The notes under the pieces: model-generated
Database searches by the model: none
What the model saw: only the letters and a program-made list of their open reading frames with translations
What the model was told of the DNA's origin: nothing
Program-made: the position numbers and the translations under genes
Shown here: one piece after another, positions 24,113 to 34,889 of the stretch
Layout of the letters: every line of letters begins with the position of its first letter
Position numbering within the stretch: the first letter of the stretch is position 1
Assembly: GCF_019320115.1 (NCBI RefSeq)
Contig: NC_089587.1
Coordinates: 84,368,384 to 84,432,383, forward strand
Source of the DNA: Miscanthus floridulus
Lineage: Eukaryota > Streptophyta > Magnoliopsida > Poales > Poaceae
Direction of reading: 5' to 3'
Length of the DNA: 64,000 bases

Positions 24113-24141
24113 TTACTGCAGGCCCCTAGCTATTTAGCTAA

Positions 24142-24381
24142 GGCCTTGTTTAGTTCCAAAAAGTTTTTCCAAAAAGTGCTACAGTACCCATCACATCGAA
24201 TCTTGCGATACGTGTATGGAGCATTAAATGTAGACGAAAAAAACTAATTGCACAATTTGGTTGGAAATCGCGAAACGAACGTTTTGAGCCTAATTAGTCC
24301 ATGATTGAATACTAATTGTCAAATAAAAACAAAAGTGCTACAGTAGCCAAAATCCCAAATTTCACCCAACTAAACAAGACC
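24142..24381. mobile_element. Tourist-like MITE, 240 bp, TSD TAA
   Basis: The ends GGCCTTGTTTAGTTCC and AACTAAACAAGACC are flanked by TAA at 24139-24141 and 24382-24384. Its internal sequence is nearly identical to the copy at 25350-25592. Confidence 0.88.
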
Positions 24382-24466
24382 TAACACATACTAGCATCTC
24401 TTTTTTTTTGTAAATTAATAAAATTGTTCAGACAATGTATATTCCTGTGTAGTATTCCCAAGCTAA

Positions 24467-24707
24467 GGCCCCGTTTAGTTTCCTCCAAAACCCAAAATTT
24501 TTTACGCAGTACCCATCACATCGAATCTTGCGGCACATGCATGGAGTAATAAATGTAGACGAAAAAAAATTAATTGCACAATTGGGTGAGAAATCGCGAG
24601 ACGAAACTTTCGAACCTAATTAGTCCATAATTAGACACTAATTACCAAATACAAACGAAAGTGCTACAATACCCGAAATCCAAAAAATTCCGGATCTAAA
24701 CGGGGCC
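24467..24707. mobile_element. Tourist-like MITE, 241 bp, TSD TAA
   Basis: The ends GGCCCCGTTTAGTTTC and ATCTAAACGGGGCC are flanked by TAA at 24464-24466 and 24708-24710. This is a subfamily with CCCCG termini and a TTTCGAACCTAATTAGTCC core. Confidence 0.88.
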
Positions 24708-24710
24708 TAA

Positions 24711-25349
24711 CAGGGATGCACGTTTTTGTCTTCTCTAGCTGATATTAGGTCAGCTCAAAACTCATGTAACTGAACTAATCCAAATTTTAAACGAAGAAAT
24801 GAGAAGGATGCAAATAAGCTAATAAGGCAGTCTGGCAGTGATCCATGACACAGCTCTACGGCGACTTCATGAGACACTGTTCGTTTTCAAAACTTGAAAT
24901 CAAGTTCTCTGGAAATAATAGGGAAAAAAATATGCAGGTGCTCCGACCAGATGTGGTCGTTTGCAAACTGCGCTGCTGCTTTCCGCGAGAGGATCTACTT
25001 TTTGGGCGCACTTGAGAGATTGTGGGGGCATGCATATGGGCATGGCCGACCAAAGTATGCATAGCCAAAGTTTGATGGATGGAACATCTCATACATACCA
25101 TGAGAAGTTCGTGTCAAATGATGAGCTTTTTATCACATCGGCTGGATAGAAAGAACAAAGAAGGATAGGGATGCACAGGTACAAGGAGCTCACCACACCA
25201 CACCACACACCTTTTTATTTCTTAGAAAAAAAAATATTCTGAATTGTACTTCTTTTCTGAGTTAAATTAAATTAAAGTGGGCTATATATATTGCATATAC
25301 CGTCTTAACGGCTGCAAACATGGAGGATATATAGCCTTTCTCTGTCTTA
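24711..25349. other. Unique intergenic DNA between MITEs
   Basis: No open frame is supported on either strand. A CACCACACCACACCACACAC simple repeat lies at about 25190-25210. It may be regulatory DNA downstream of the WIP gene, but nothing specific shows this. Confidence 0.35.
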
Positions 25350-25592
25350 GGCCTTGTTTAGTTCCAAAAAGTTTTCCCAAAAAGTGATACAGTAGCCATC
25401 ACATCGAATCTTACCATACGTGCATGGAGCATTAAATGTAGACGGAAAAAAAAACTAATTGCACAGTTTGGTTGGAAAACGCGAGACGAACGTTTTGAGC
25501 CTAATTAGTCCATGATTGAATACTAATTGCCAAATAAAAACGAAAGTGCTACAGTAGCCAAATTCTCAAATTTCACCCAACTAAACAAGGCT
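25350..25592. mobile_element. Tourist-like MITE, 243 bp, TSD TTA
   Basis: The ends GGCCTTGTTTAGTTCC and AACTAAACAAGGCT are flanked by TTA at 25347-25349 and 25593-25595. It is the best-preserved copy of the GGCCTTG subfamily in the window. Confidence 0.9.
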
Positions 25593-25649
25593 TTATCGGA
25601 ATATTGGGGAAAAAATTGTTAGCAATATACTACTAGTAGTACAGTGCTC

Positions 25650-25890
25650 TCCCCGTCCCTAGATAAACTAATTTCTATAGTTGTTCTAAGTTAATTAATC
25701 TGACTAAAATTGTAAAGAAGAGCGCTAAGATTTATAAAACCAAATTAATATTATTAGATGCACCATAAACTATATTTTTTTAAACATAAATATTTGCGGT
25801 TTTTTTCTATATAAACTTGATCAAATATATATAGATAAGTTTGACTTATTAAGATGGAGATCTAGTAGTTGATTTATTCATGGACAAAGA
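25650..25890. mobile_element. Stowaway-like MITE, degraded
   Basis: The left end CTCCCCGTCCCTAGATAAAC and the right end (inverse of CTTTGTCCATGAATAAATCA) form imperfect inverted repeats. The internal arms AATTAATATTATTAGATGCA and ATATTTGCGG match the layout of the copy at 26778-27020. Boundaries are approximate. Confidence 0.6.
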
Positions 25891-25958
25891 CAGTAGTTCT
25901 ATATAACATGTAACCAGATTTATTGCTTTAAGTCAAAGCTGCATAGTATATATGCCAA

Positions 25959-26199
25959 GGCCCTGTTTAGTTCTTCTCCAAAACGTCAAATTTTTCAAGA
26001 TTTCTCGTCACATCGAATCTTTGGACGCATGCATAAAGCATTAAATATAAATAAAAATAAAACTAATTACACAGTTTAGACGAAATTCACGAGATGAATC
26101 TTTTAAACCTAATTAGACTATTATTAGACACTAATTACCAAATAACAACGAAAATGCTACAGTGCGTTTTGCCAAATTTTTTGGCAACCAAACTAGCCC
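25959..26199. mobile_element. Tourist-like MITE, CCCTG subfamily
   Basis: The left end is GGCCCTGTTTAGTTC and the right end ACCAAACTAGCCC, with CAA next to each (25956-25958, 26200-26202). The internal AAACTAATTACACAGTTTAG and CATGCATAAAGCATTAAATA blocks are shared, in the opposite orientation, with 58384-58626 and 53759-53920. Confidence 0.78.
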
Positions 26200-26399
26200 C
26201 AAGCAAACTCTAGGTTTTTATTACTGACGGTTGGCCACAGGGCCAGGGGGTGAAGGTATTGCAGGGCCATCGGAAAACAATGAATTCTCTGATGTCTCCG
26301 ACAGTAGGTGTTTTGTTTTTGTTACCTGAAGTTATTTCATTGCAGGTCTGTCTCATGACATCACAATCCATCCATCATTGTAGCAAACCTTTGCTCATA

Positions 26400-26630
26400 G
26401 GCTTGTTTAGATTGAGGTTAGGAATCAGTATTTGGCACTGTAGCACTTTCGTTTGTATTTGACAATTATTGTCCAATCATGGCCTAACTAGGCTCAAAAG
26501 ATTCGTCTCGTAATTTACAATCAAACTGTGTAATTAATTATTTTTTATCTATATTTAATACTGCATGCATGTGTCTAAAGATTTGATGTGATGAAAAGAA
26601 AGTGAAAAAACTTGCAATCTAAACAAGGCT
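26400..26630. mobile_element. Tourist-like MITE, 231 bp
   Basis: The ends GGCTTGTTTAGATTG and CAATCTAAACAAGGCT are flanked by ATA at 26397-26399 and 26631-26633. The element is inverted relative to 25350-25592, as shown by the order of the CTGTAGCACTTTCGTTTG and TTCGTCTCG blocks. Confidence 0.8.
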
Positions 26631-26777
26631 ATAGCTAGACTGTTTTGTAGTGGATTTTAGCCATTGAACCCACGTACGTGTTTTTCCCGTACAAGTGTTT
26701 TCTCGTTTGGACAGGTGTATCACGCTATTGCAACAAACAATTTAGCCGGCTCCTAAATGACATTAATTTTCTATCTA

Positions 26778-27020
26778 CTCCCTCCATTCCCGAATGAATC
26801 AATTTCTAGAGTCATCTTAAGATAAACTTTTTTAAAGCTTAACCAAATTTATAGAGAAGAGCACCAATGTTTATGGCATCAAATTAATATCATTAGATAT
26901 ACTATAAAATGTATTTTCATAATTTGTTCATTTGGTGTCACAAGTGTATTTTTCTATAAACTTAGTTAAATTTAAAAATTTTGACTTAAGACAATTCTAG
27001 AAATTGATTTATTCGTCCCT
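26778..27020. mobile_element. Stowaway-like MITE
   Basis: It starts CTCCCTCCATTCCCGAATGA after TA (26776-26777), the standard Stowaway terminus. The right end is the inverse of TTAGGGACGAATAAATCAAT. The TIRs pair over about 30 bases (GAATCAATTTCTAGA with TCTAGAAATTGATT). Confidence 0.78.
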
Positions 27021-28355
27021 AAGTTAGGAGGCTTTCATACCATGCATGCATCCCACTAAAGAGTTGTTGCTAATAATATAGCAATAGGATAACTGTTCCT
27101 TTTAATTTAAACCTTGTCATGAACCAAATTATAGTGGCACTTCTTCACATGATAGGAACCACCACTACTCTACTAGTAGTAGTATTTTCAAAGGTGGTTC
27201 TTTATGTGAACCACATCTGAAAGTTGTTGGAAAATAATCCTTTCTATTTTTAATTAAGTTGAGCTTGTTGTGGAGCATATATCTAACTGAGCGCTAGCAC
27301 TGCTTCTTGTTATAACTTGTCAAAACTTATTAATTGGGGCTTTATATCTGTCGTCAAAAAATTGAGCAGAAATCTGCTCTTGCTCCGAAAAGGAAGAACC
27401 AATCCAGGCTTAATATTTATCCTGATAGAGAGTATCATTCTAGGTTTGAATTAAGTCAAGAATTCTTTAAATGTAACTAAGTTTATAAAAAAAATATCAA
27501 TATTTCTATCTCCAAATAGATTTATTATGAAAACACACCCATTATTCATCTAATATATACTTATTATGCCTCATAAATATTAACATATTTTGTATGTGTT
27601 TAATTAAATTTAAGATTTATTGACTTTTTGAAGAAAAAAAACGAGAATGTCAAAAAAAAAACTACTAAGGCAGTAAAAAATAAGCTACTAGCTTCACCAT
27701 TCACCAACAAGCCTAGTACATACTTACATGAGTATTATACCTATCCGGCTATACTACGTGCATGCGATAACCTCGAAACGCACAAACTAGGCAGGGAGAA
27801 GTGGCGACACATCTGCAGCAGCGATCACCTCAGCTCGAAACTGGCTGAGATTACACACTTGATCATGTGGATTAATCAGTGAATAATGAAGCTACTAGTG
27901 CCCTGAAAAGGGCCTGCCGCCCTTTCCCTAATCTCCCCCACATGCCTGCAGAGAGAGTCAAACCTTTTCTGCACAGCACTTGCCTCGAAGCTGCGATGTG
28001 CACGCATGCATGCATTGCACGCACGCATGTCGAGGTGCACGCGCGCGTCGCATACCATGTTCCATGCTCGTACGAGAGATCGACCACCCTTCCAAAACAC
28101 ATCCCTTTCTTAAATTCTCTGATCTTGTATAGATTAGTAGCCATATATCGACCGGGTTTAATAAGTCCTACACGCTAGCTAACAACCATCTGGGAGACCA
28201 GGAGAAGCAGAGCAGGAATAAACAAGCGACGCGCTGTCTGTCCCTCGCACGCCCCCATCAGCAGGCCCAGCAGCGCAGGAAACAGCACTGTCTTCAGTCT
28301 TCACCCCCGATCAGGTCACTTCCAACTTGGATCTGCGATTCGCTCTCCTCCGACT
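27021..28355. other. Intergenic DNA; left copy of a local duplication
   Basis: There is no supported gene. Several blocks recur in the same order at 54474-57010: TGAGCAGAAA/CTTGCTCC, CATTCACCAACAAG, CCTTTCCCTAATCTCC then ACATGCCTGCAGAGAG, TGCCTCGAAGCT, TGGGAGACCAGGAG and ACAAGCGACGCGCTGT. The right copy contains extra MITEs. The pair is an old tandem duplication of intergenic sequence, now separated by the transposon nest. Confidence 0.65.
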
Positions 28356-28375
28356 CATGCTACAGGAGACGCGTG

Positions 28376-28740
28376 CTTTGCCGAATGCAATTATACTCGG
28401 TAAAGAAGGTTTTGTACTCGATAAAGCCTTTGCCAAGTGCTGCACTCGGTAAAGAGCTGTCGGCATATCCCTTCACGGCAAAGGCTTCTTTGCCGAGTGC
28501 CGCATGTCGTGCACTCGGCAAAGGATTTCCCGAGTGCCACGACGGCACTCGGCAAAGAAAAGCCGCCGTGATGGCCAGGTCACAGTGACGGCCCCTTTGT
28601 CGAGTGCCACGCGTCGGCACTCGGCAAAGAAATATATTTTTTATTTTTTTAAAAAAAATGCTTTGTCGAGTGTCTGAATCTAGCACTCGGTAAAGCTTCT
28701 TTTCTTTTTTTTGGATTTTCTTTGCCGAGTGCTGTAGGTA
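28376..28740 (-). repeat. Subterminal hairpin repeats (TTTGCCGAGTGC family), left part
   Basis: About ten copies of TTTGCCGAGTGC or its inverse GCACTCGGCAAAG occur, paired head-to-head around short spacers (for example 28489-28520 and 28533-28558). These are end repeats of the interrupted CACTA. Confidence 0.8.
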
Positions 28741-28746
28741 GGCACT

Positions 28747-29473
28747 TGTCAGTGTTTCGTACAAGCACCGGCAAGTAAATTTATAGTAATACGCGTTAGG
28801 CTCAGATGGTGCGTTAAAGGACACGAGATTTATACTGGTTCGGGCTAAATGTCTCTACGTCTAGTTTGTTGCTGCTCGTATTATTAGCATCGAAAATGAT
28901 TCGTAATGGGGGGTACAAACGATCGAGAGAGGGACTGGTCCCAAGTCTCTAATGGAAGGGTCGAAAGGATGCCAAGAGCTTGGTAGCAGCTTGACTGTGT
29001 GTGTTGTGTGTTGTGCCGTCAAAAGTCGGTCCTTTTGCTAGAGGAAGCGCATCCCCTTTTATAGATAAAGGGAACGACTTTACAAGTAACAGGGCTAGGG
29101 TGCGTACACTACCTAGCCTTGTTGCTCACGTCTACCCAGCCTTGTCACCCATTCTGGTGAGTGCGAAAGAATGATAAGCGCCTACCATACTGTCAATGTC
29201 TCTGTAGAATGTCAGGATGGTTACAGAGTACTGCCCTGCGCAGGGTATGGATTGTAGTACAATGGTTTTGACTTATGAGTCTCGCCCAGCCTTGCTCCGC
29301 ACGTCTTCTGGTTCCTATGAGTCTCTGTCAGAGGGACGCGGGATCAGGGTCCGGAGTAGCGCCGTGGGCAAGGTCTTCCGATTTGGTGGACCCGAGGGGC
29401 CGGGAAGCGGACGCCGCTCCCCTATGATCATAACGTGGTGACCGCACATCCGTCATTTATGGAGGATGCGAGT
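28747..29473 (-). repeat. 3' LTR (left), recognisable part
   Basis: This aligns base for base with 43928-44653 of the other LTR, with one 1 bp indel and, by eye, roughly 60 differences that are mostly C/T and A/G transitions. The shared part carries the minus-strand TATA box at 29057-29063. After 29473 the two LTRs have no similarity, so the inner (U3-distal) half of this LTR is missing or replaced. Its true inner edge and polypurine tract are not visible. Confidence 0.85.
29057..29063 (-). promoter_or_regulatory. TATA box in the 3' LTR
   Basis: Reading minus, ATCTATAAAAGGGG is conserved between both LTRs and is the likely core promoter motif of the LTR. Confidence 0.6.
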
Positions 29474-29578
29474 CTCTGGGTGACTCGAGTAGAGTCGTCC
29501 GGGGATAGTATCGGACCCTTCGTGGGTAAGGCTGAAGAACTTGGTTTTTCGTTGATGGGATATTTTTAAGGGAATCAT

Positions 29579-30877
29579 CACTAGTAGAGAAACGACATTT
29601 GATCCCGTCTTGAAATTTGGCTTTAGTCCCGGTATTTCTCGCGCCCGGGACTAAAGAGACCTTTAGTCCTGGTTTGTAGCTCCAACCGGAACTAAAGGTC
29701 CCTGTCCAACGGCTACTGGCAGGCTTTTGCTATAGGGGATCTTTAGTCCCGGTTGAAGCTACCAACCGGGACTAAATGTTAACTTTTACTTCCAGTTGGT
29801 CCCTCCAACCGGGAGTAAAAATCTACTCCCGGCTGGAGGCTCCATCCGAGACTAGAAGGGACCTTTAGTCCCGGTTGCTGTCAACCACCGGGACTAAAGG
29901 TTACGTAGCCTGCTGCTGCCTCTATGATCTCATAATTATACGCAGGGTAGATGGAATCTCATTCAAGTCAGTATCCAGCAGAAGCATTGGACAGTTCATG
30001 TTTTCTTTCAGAAACTTTTACGTATTCAAGTCAGTATCCAGCAGTAGCTGCAGACCTCTTTCTGAGAAATAGGCAACTGGTGCCTGTACGTAGTACTAGT
30101 ATATATAGACCTTTAGTCCCGGTTGGAGCTACCAACCGGGACTAAAGGTTAACTTTTACTCCCGGTTGGTCCCTCCAACCGGGAGTAAAAGTCTACAACT
30201 GTGCACATTTTCGAATTTGGGCTGGGAGCTGACGTGACTTGACAGCCCACAAGTGGTGCGCAGTCGAAGCATTCCCCACAGCAGCAGCTCAACCAACCCC
30301 ACTCCCGCCCCGTTTCGCATCCTTTAGTCCCGCCTCGCAAAACCAACGAAATGTAACGCAGCTTAAAGGTTCTGTTCTCACTCCGCGTCTCGCCGAGCTC
30401 AGTAACCCGAGCGGGGCTTTGAGGGTGATGTGGACGTTGCCGTATGGCTGTGGGCCTGGGCTGAGAGAGCTCTTGCTGGCCCGTTCTAAGTTGGTAGTGG
30501 ACCAGCTAGGGCTTGTGCGAAAGCTGGGCCTCATGATCCTTAAAGTAAGTGCAGGCACAGCGTGTAGAATACGTAGAATAGAATGCGTATTCGAAAACCA
30601 AAACTAATCATCAATTAAAAATAAAAAAAAACCTTTAGTCTCGGTTGGTATTACCAACCGGGACTAAAGGGTGCCGGCCTCCTGGCATGTCAGGAGTGCC
30701 AGGAGGCACCTTTAGTCCCGGTTGGTGTTACCCACCAGGACTAAAGGTCCCCCTTTAGTCCCGGTTCCTGACCCGGGACTAAAGGACCCCCTTTAGTCCC
30801 GGATGCTTACTCCCGGGTGGGGAACCGGGACTAGAGGGGGTTCCCCACCGGGAGTAAAGCCCGTCTCTGGACTAGTG
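29579..30877. mobile_element. Non-autonomous CACTA, 1299 bp, TSD CAT, nested in the gypsy element
   Basis: The left end is CACTAGTAGAGAAACG and the right end CGTCTCTGGACTAGTG, imperfect inverted repeats beginning CACTAGT. Both are flanked by CAT (29576-29578, 30878-30880). Subterminal arrays of TTTAGTCCCGGTTGG and its inverse occupy 29625-29910 and 30105-30190 on the left and 30630-30860 on the right. No transposase is present. An 80-base block containing the paired repeats occurs twice (about 29736-29822 and 30110-30190). Confidence 0.92.
30200..30610. other. Unique interior of the non-autonomous CACTA
   Basis: About 400 bases without the repeat motif and with mixed composition. Open frames exist on both strands (30239-30607 plus, 30558-30289 minus), but neither has a recognisable domain. 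A captured host fragment is possible but unsupported. Confidence 0.3.
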
Positions 30878-31254
30878 CATGGTATTCCGTTCGCGGGAAT
30901 TTTACTCAGCGCCGGCCTAGCTGGGTCCTAACTGCGGATCAAGGTCCTGGTGACGCTTGTGTCCTTGAGTTCTGGTTTCTTATGGGCCCATCCTTTGTTG
31001 GGGTGGCCATTGAGTTGGTTTGGGCCGACCTCCGGTCATTATGGGCCTAGACGGATTTAGAGAAGAGATTTTTCTAGTCCACGTCCCCTCTGTGGGAAAA
31101 GAATCCGGTCGCTTTGGGAAAGCGAACCGTTCGGCGCGATTTTGGTGGGAGAGGATAGGGATTGCGGGCACGTGTCCCGCGACGTGATGCGATGGTGCGC
31201 GTGGCAGGCCCAGAGATCGAGGCGGACGGGTGCCCTTCTCGCATCCGTTGCCCC

Positions 31255-31261
31255 TATAAAA
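31255..31261 (+). promoter_or_regulatory. TATA box of the antisense transcription unit
   Basis: CCCCTATAAAACC lies 200 bases upstream of the antisense ORF start at 31455, on the strand opposite to gag-pol. Spacing and the C-rich leader that follows fit a plant core promoter. Confidence 0.6.
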
Positions 31262-31454
31262 CCACAGGGTTTGCCCCCAAGGTTCTGTATTTCACCCCCT
31301 TGCCTTTGCGTCTGAAACCTCCGCCGCCAATCGCCCTAGCCTCCTGCATCCATGCTGCCACTGCCGCCAAACTCGCTGCTGCCTTCTACGCACGCGCTGC
31401 CGCTGCCGTTGAAATCACTGCTGCCTTTTTCTCCGTGCTGCTCCCACTGTCGCA

Positions 31455-34400
31455 ATGGACCCAGGGTACAAATCCAACATCTCCCTTTGGCGCCTGGAGG
31501 GCCTCGTCCACCGAGGCCTCCTTTGCCCATTGACCGCCACCGAGGAGTGGCGGCTGCTTGGTGAGGAGGAGGAGCCACAGCCGCCTGAAGGGTACGTCGT
31601 GTCTTTTGCTCACTTCCATGAGCGGGGATTCGCCATGCCCGCCCATCCATTTTTTCGGGGTTTGCCGAACTATTATCAGGTGGAACTGCAACACCTTAGC
31701 CCCAATGGGATCCAGCACATTACGGCATTCGTCGCCCTATGCGAGGGGTTCTTGGGGATCGACCCCCACTTTGATCTGTGGCGGTATATCTTTGCCGTTA
31801 ATTTGGTGAAGAGGCGGGTCGGGCAGCAAGAGCTACATGCGCCGGTGGGGTGCGCCAGCATCCACCTCCGCAACAACCGAGGGAGGATGTACCCGCTCAT
31901 GTGTTTGTCCACCTCCAACAAGGGGTGGCATTCACAATAGTTTTACATCAAGAACGATGCCGCCGCCCCCTTGCCAGCTTTCACCGAGCGCTGCATCTTA
32001 GAGGCCCCAGGGTCATGGGGGTGGGGCGTCCCGGGCAAGAGGAAGAAGCTACTCAACAACCTTCTCACCGCCATCCAAACTCTGAAGTAGAGGGGCGTGA
32101 AGGGGTCGGGGATCATCGGTGCCTATCATGCGAGGAGGGTGGCGCCACTGATGACGCGCGTACTTCCCCTGTATCGGATGGTGCCGAAGCGTCGTTTGAA
32201 GGGACGGTGCTCGTCGATGAGGCACTCCCATTCTCTGAAGTGGCGCAGCGAATCAAGGAGGTGATGGAGCCCACAAAGGACTCTACTGGCGTTGTCCTTG
32301 ACTTCGTGTATCCGGTGTCGGGGCATCCCCTGATGCGACCGGAACCGAGGTTTGTTGACTTCGTAAGTTTTCTTGCCTCTTGCTCCTTTTCTCTCTTGTA
32401 ATTTTTGATCCTTTGATGTTAACCTTGGGATGGCGGGACCAGCCGGGGGTCTACACTTCAAGGACAGCCCAGCTCCATTATCGAAGGACCCAGCCCAGGC
32501 AGGAGCGAATCGTGCTGTGGCTGGTTGGGACAAGAAGACGCGGGAGCTCATGAAGAAGAAGGCAATACGGAAGCAGCAAGTTCAAGCCCGAGATGAGGAG
32601 ACAAGCAGTGAAGACGACGAGATGATGATGAGTCGGATGAGGAAGCAGCTGGCGTGGACTAGGGTGACCTGGTGAATGAGGACTCGTTGTCCCTATAGGG
32701 ACCTTTCCCGTTCCACGCGGAGGGAAGTGAGTCTACAGGAACAGTGGAGCCAGGCCCGTCCCGGGGTCCAGTGGGAGCCGGTGGATCCACCGCTATCGTC
32801 GGGGTGCTAGTGGAGGATCAGTGGATGGGAGGGGTCAGATCCGAGACCGTCCCCGCGGTGCTAGTGGATGGGGTAGCTCCGATGCCATGCCTCGAAAGGT
32901 TATGGAGGGGAGCGGCTCTGGTGCTGTGCCCCTTGAGACGGTGGAGGGGAGCGGCTCTGGTGCTGCGCCCCTCGAGACGGTGGAGGGGAGTGAGTCTGGT
33001 GCTGCACCCCTTGAGACGATGGAGGGGAGCGGCTCTAGTGCCATGCCCCATGACACGATGAAGGGGAGCAGCTCCGATGCCGCGCCCCGAGAGGTGATGG
33101 AGGGGAGCGGCTCTAGTGCTGCGCCCCACGAGACAAGGGAGATGAGCCCCCCTGCCTAGGAGCAAGGGGCGGGCTTGAAACGGTCCTACCCACATGAGTT
33201 GGAGCAGGGGTTCGGGGGTTTGTCCCTGAAACATACCCGCCGCCCAAAGGCGTCAGAGTACGTCATCCACTCCCCTCGTTGTTCCCTTTATTTTTCTATT
33301 CCGATCTTATGCTTCTTCCTCTTTTGTAGATTCTTGCGATGGGGTTGCCCTCTTGGGTCGGTGCCCAAGAAGAGCCTTGCCCTTTAGGCAGGATGGCTGG
33401 TGCTACCTAACGTTGCCCCTGTTTTGGGCAGGAGCGTCGTGGCCTCGTTGGCCGATCCAGCGGCGCCCGCGGTGGTTGCTAAACAGGCGACCGCGACCAC
33501 GACCGCGTTAGGTCAGGAGCAGCCGGACGTAGCCGTGGTCATGTCCGTGCCTCTGGTGGTCATGGAGATGGTGCCCGACATGGATCGGGCGGAGTTGGAT
33601 GTGGCCAAGGTGGCATTTGAGGAAGCGGCGCAGTCCGCGCCACTAGAGGTCTAGATGGAGGAGGCTGCGAGGGTCTCTAGGCGTCTTGGCGGTGGTGGGA
33701 AGGACTCACCGGCCGTCGCCCCCAGCCCTGTTGTCGGAGGGTAGCCGTTCCCCTACGCGAAGCGAGCCGACGCTTCAATGGATGGATGCTTAGGATCTGT
33801 CGTCGGCTCTGTTCTCGCTTTATGACGCTGCCGAGAGTGTGGAGCGGGAAAACCTTGACATTGGGTTCTTGGCCATGATCAGTGCCTTGAACCAGGCCAA
33901 TGGAGCCCTGCGCAAAATCATCATTCCTTCTAGCCGGGTATTCGCCTTGCTCTCCTCCTTTTCGTATCCCTGTGTTTTCATGTTTTTGACATCGGTCTTC
34001 TTTTCAGAATCTTGCTGCCCGTAGTCGGAACAAATCCTGGTTTCTTTGCGAGTGAAAGGCGGAGTGGGACCGCCTCACCAAGGAGGCCCGGCTATGAGGA
34101 GATGTGAGCGCGTAGCTTGCTATCATCTAGCGACGGGAGGCCGAGGCGCATCGTGACGTGGAGGAGTTCCATGCGATGTCTGAGGATTTGTCGGCGAGGA
34201 CAAAGCTGGATGAGGAGGAAACTGCCAGGCTCCGAAAGGAGCGAGACGAGCTACTGCAGAAGAATGCCGCGGCTAGTGAGAGGGCTAGTGAGCTCCTAGC
34301 GGAGCTGCAGATGGAGCGAGACCTCAAGCTGAAGGCTGAGGAGAGGTCCACGACGTTGCAGGAGAAGGCGAACTAGGATGCCGTGGTGGTTGATCGGGCC

Positions 34401-34886
34401 ATCCGAGAGCACGACGAAGCACGTCGGGAGGCCAAAGCACGCTAGGCGGATCTTGGAGTCGAGGTGGCCTGACGACTGGATGGTGAGGAAGTCTCTGCCG
34501 GTCTGCACACCGATCTCGCTGAGGCACGGGGGCTTCTTCAAGTCGAAGGTGATGAATATGATCACCTATCTTCCTCTGTCCTGGCGGTCTGTGACGAACT
34601 GTGGGTGACGTAAGAGGAGGGGGATGGTTCCCTCATGGTCCGCGCTACTAGTATCACGGCGTGCGTGGGCCAGCTTGAGGAGAGCGCCTTTTGCCTTGGG
34701 ATCACCCAAGCCTTCACTGTCGCCCATTCCCATTATGCTCAGGAGATCAACCTAGGGGTGACAAGCCAAGGCTTTGCGCTTGTCTGTGAAGATGCTAAGC
34801 TAGATGAGATGGAGAAGGTGGTGGCTCCCCTTGCACGGAACCTGGCGGATAAGCTGAAAGAAGAGGTTCTCCCTTCGCGGAAGTAG
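31455..34886 (+). pseudogene. Tat-element antisense ORF ('putative gypsy type transposon' protein)
   Basis: On the strand opposite to gag-pol, between pol and the 3' LTR, an ORF starts MDPGYKSN at 31455. It contains the block PAHPFFRGLPNYYQVELQHL, ..NGIQHITAFVALCEGFLG.., PHFDLWRYIF, which is the core of the PF04195-type domain. The frame reads to a TAG at 31938 and then continues in pieces. A probable intron begins at a GTAAGT near 32364. Later exons give a charged region, a six-fold 13-residue repeat (32905-33138), an Ala/Val-rich region (33400-33654), and a heptad-rich coiled coil (about 34158-34376, e.g. ARLRKERDELLQKNAA). The C-terminal exon ends LADKLKEEVLPSRK at 34886. Antisense ORFs of this kind are known in Tat-lineage elements, but their function is not. 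Several TAG stops break this copy. Confidence 0.75.
32905..33138 (+). repeat. 39 bp coding minisatellite, 6 copies, in the antisense ORF
   Basis: Six in-frame copies of a 13-residue unit with consensus EGSGSGAAPLETV span exactly 234 bases. The last three copies have diverged most. The unit is Gly/Ser/Ala-rich and likely disordered. Confidence 0.85.
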
Positions 34887-34889
34887 TTA

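Noticed and set aside
27628..28178. Small ORFs in the intergenic duplication
   Set aside because: They are not preserved in the second copy at 54.5-57.0 kb and have no domain.
32744..33234. Overlapping ORFs on both strands across the 39 bp repeat
   Set aside because: Only the plus frame with the EGSGSGAAPLETV unit fits the flanking antisense gene. The others are shadows of the repeat.
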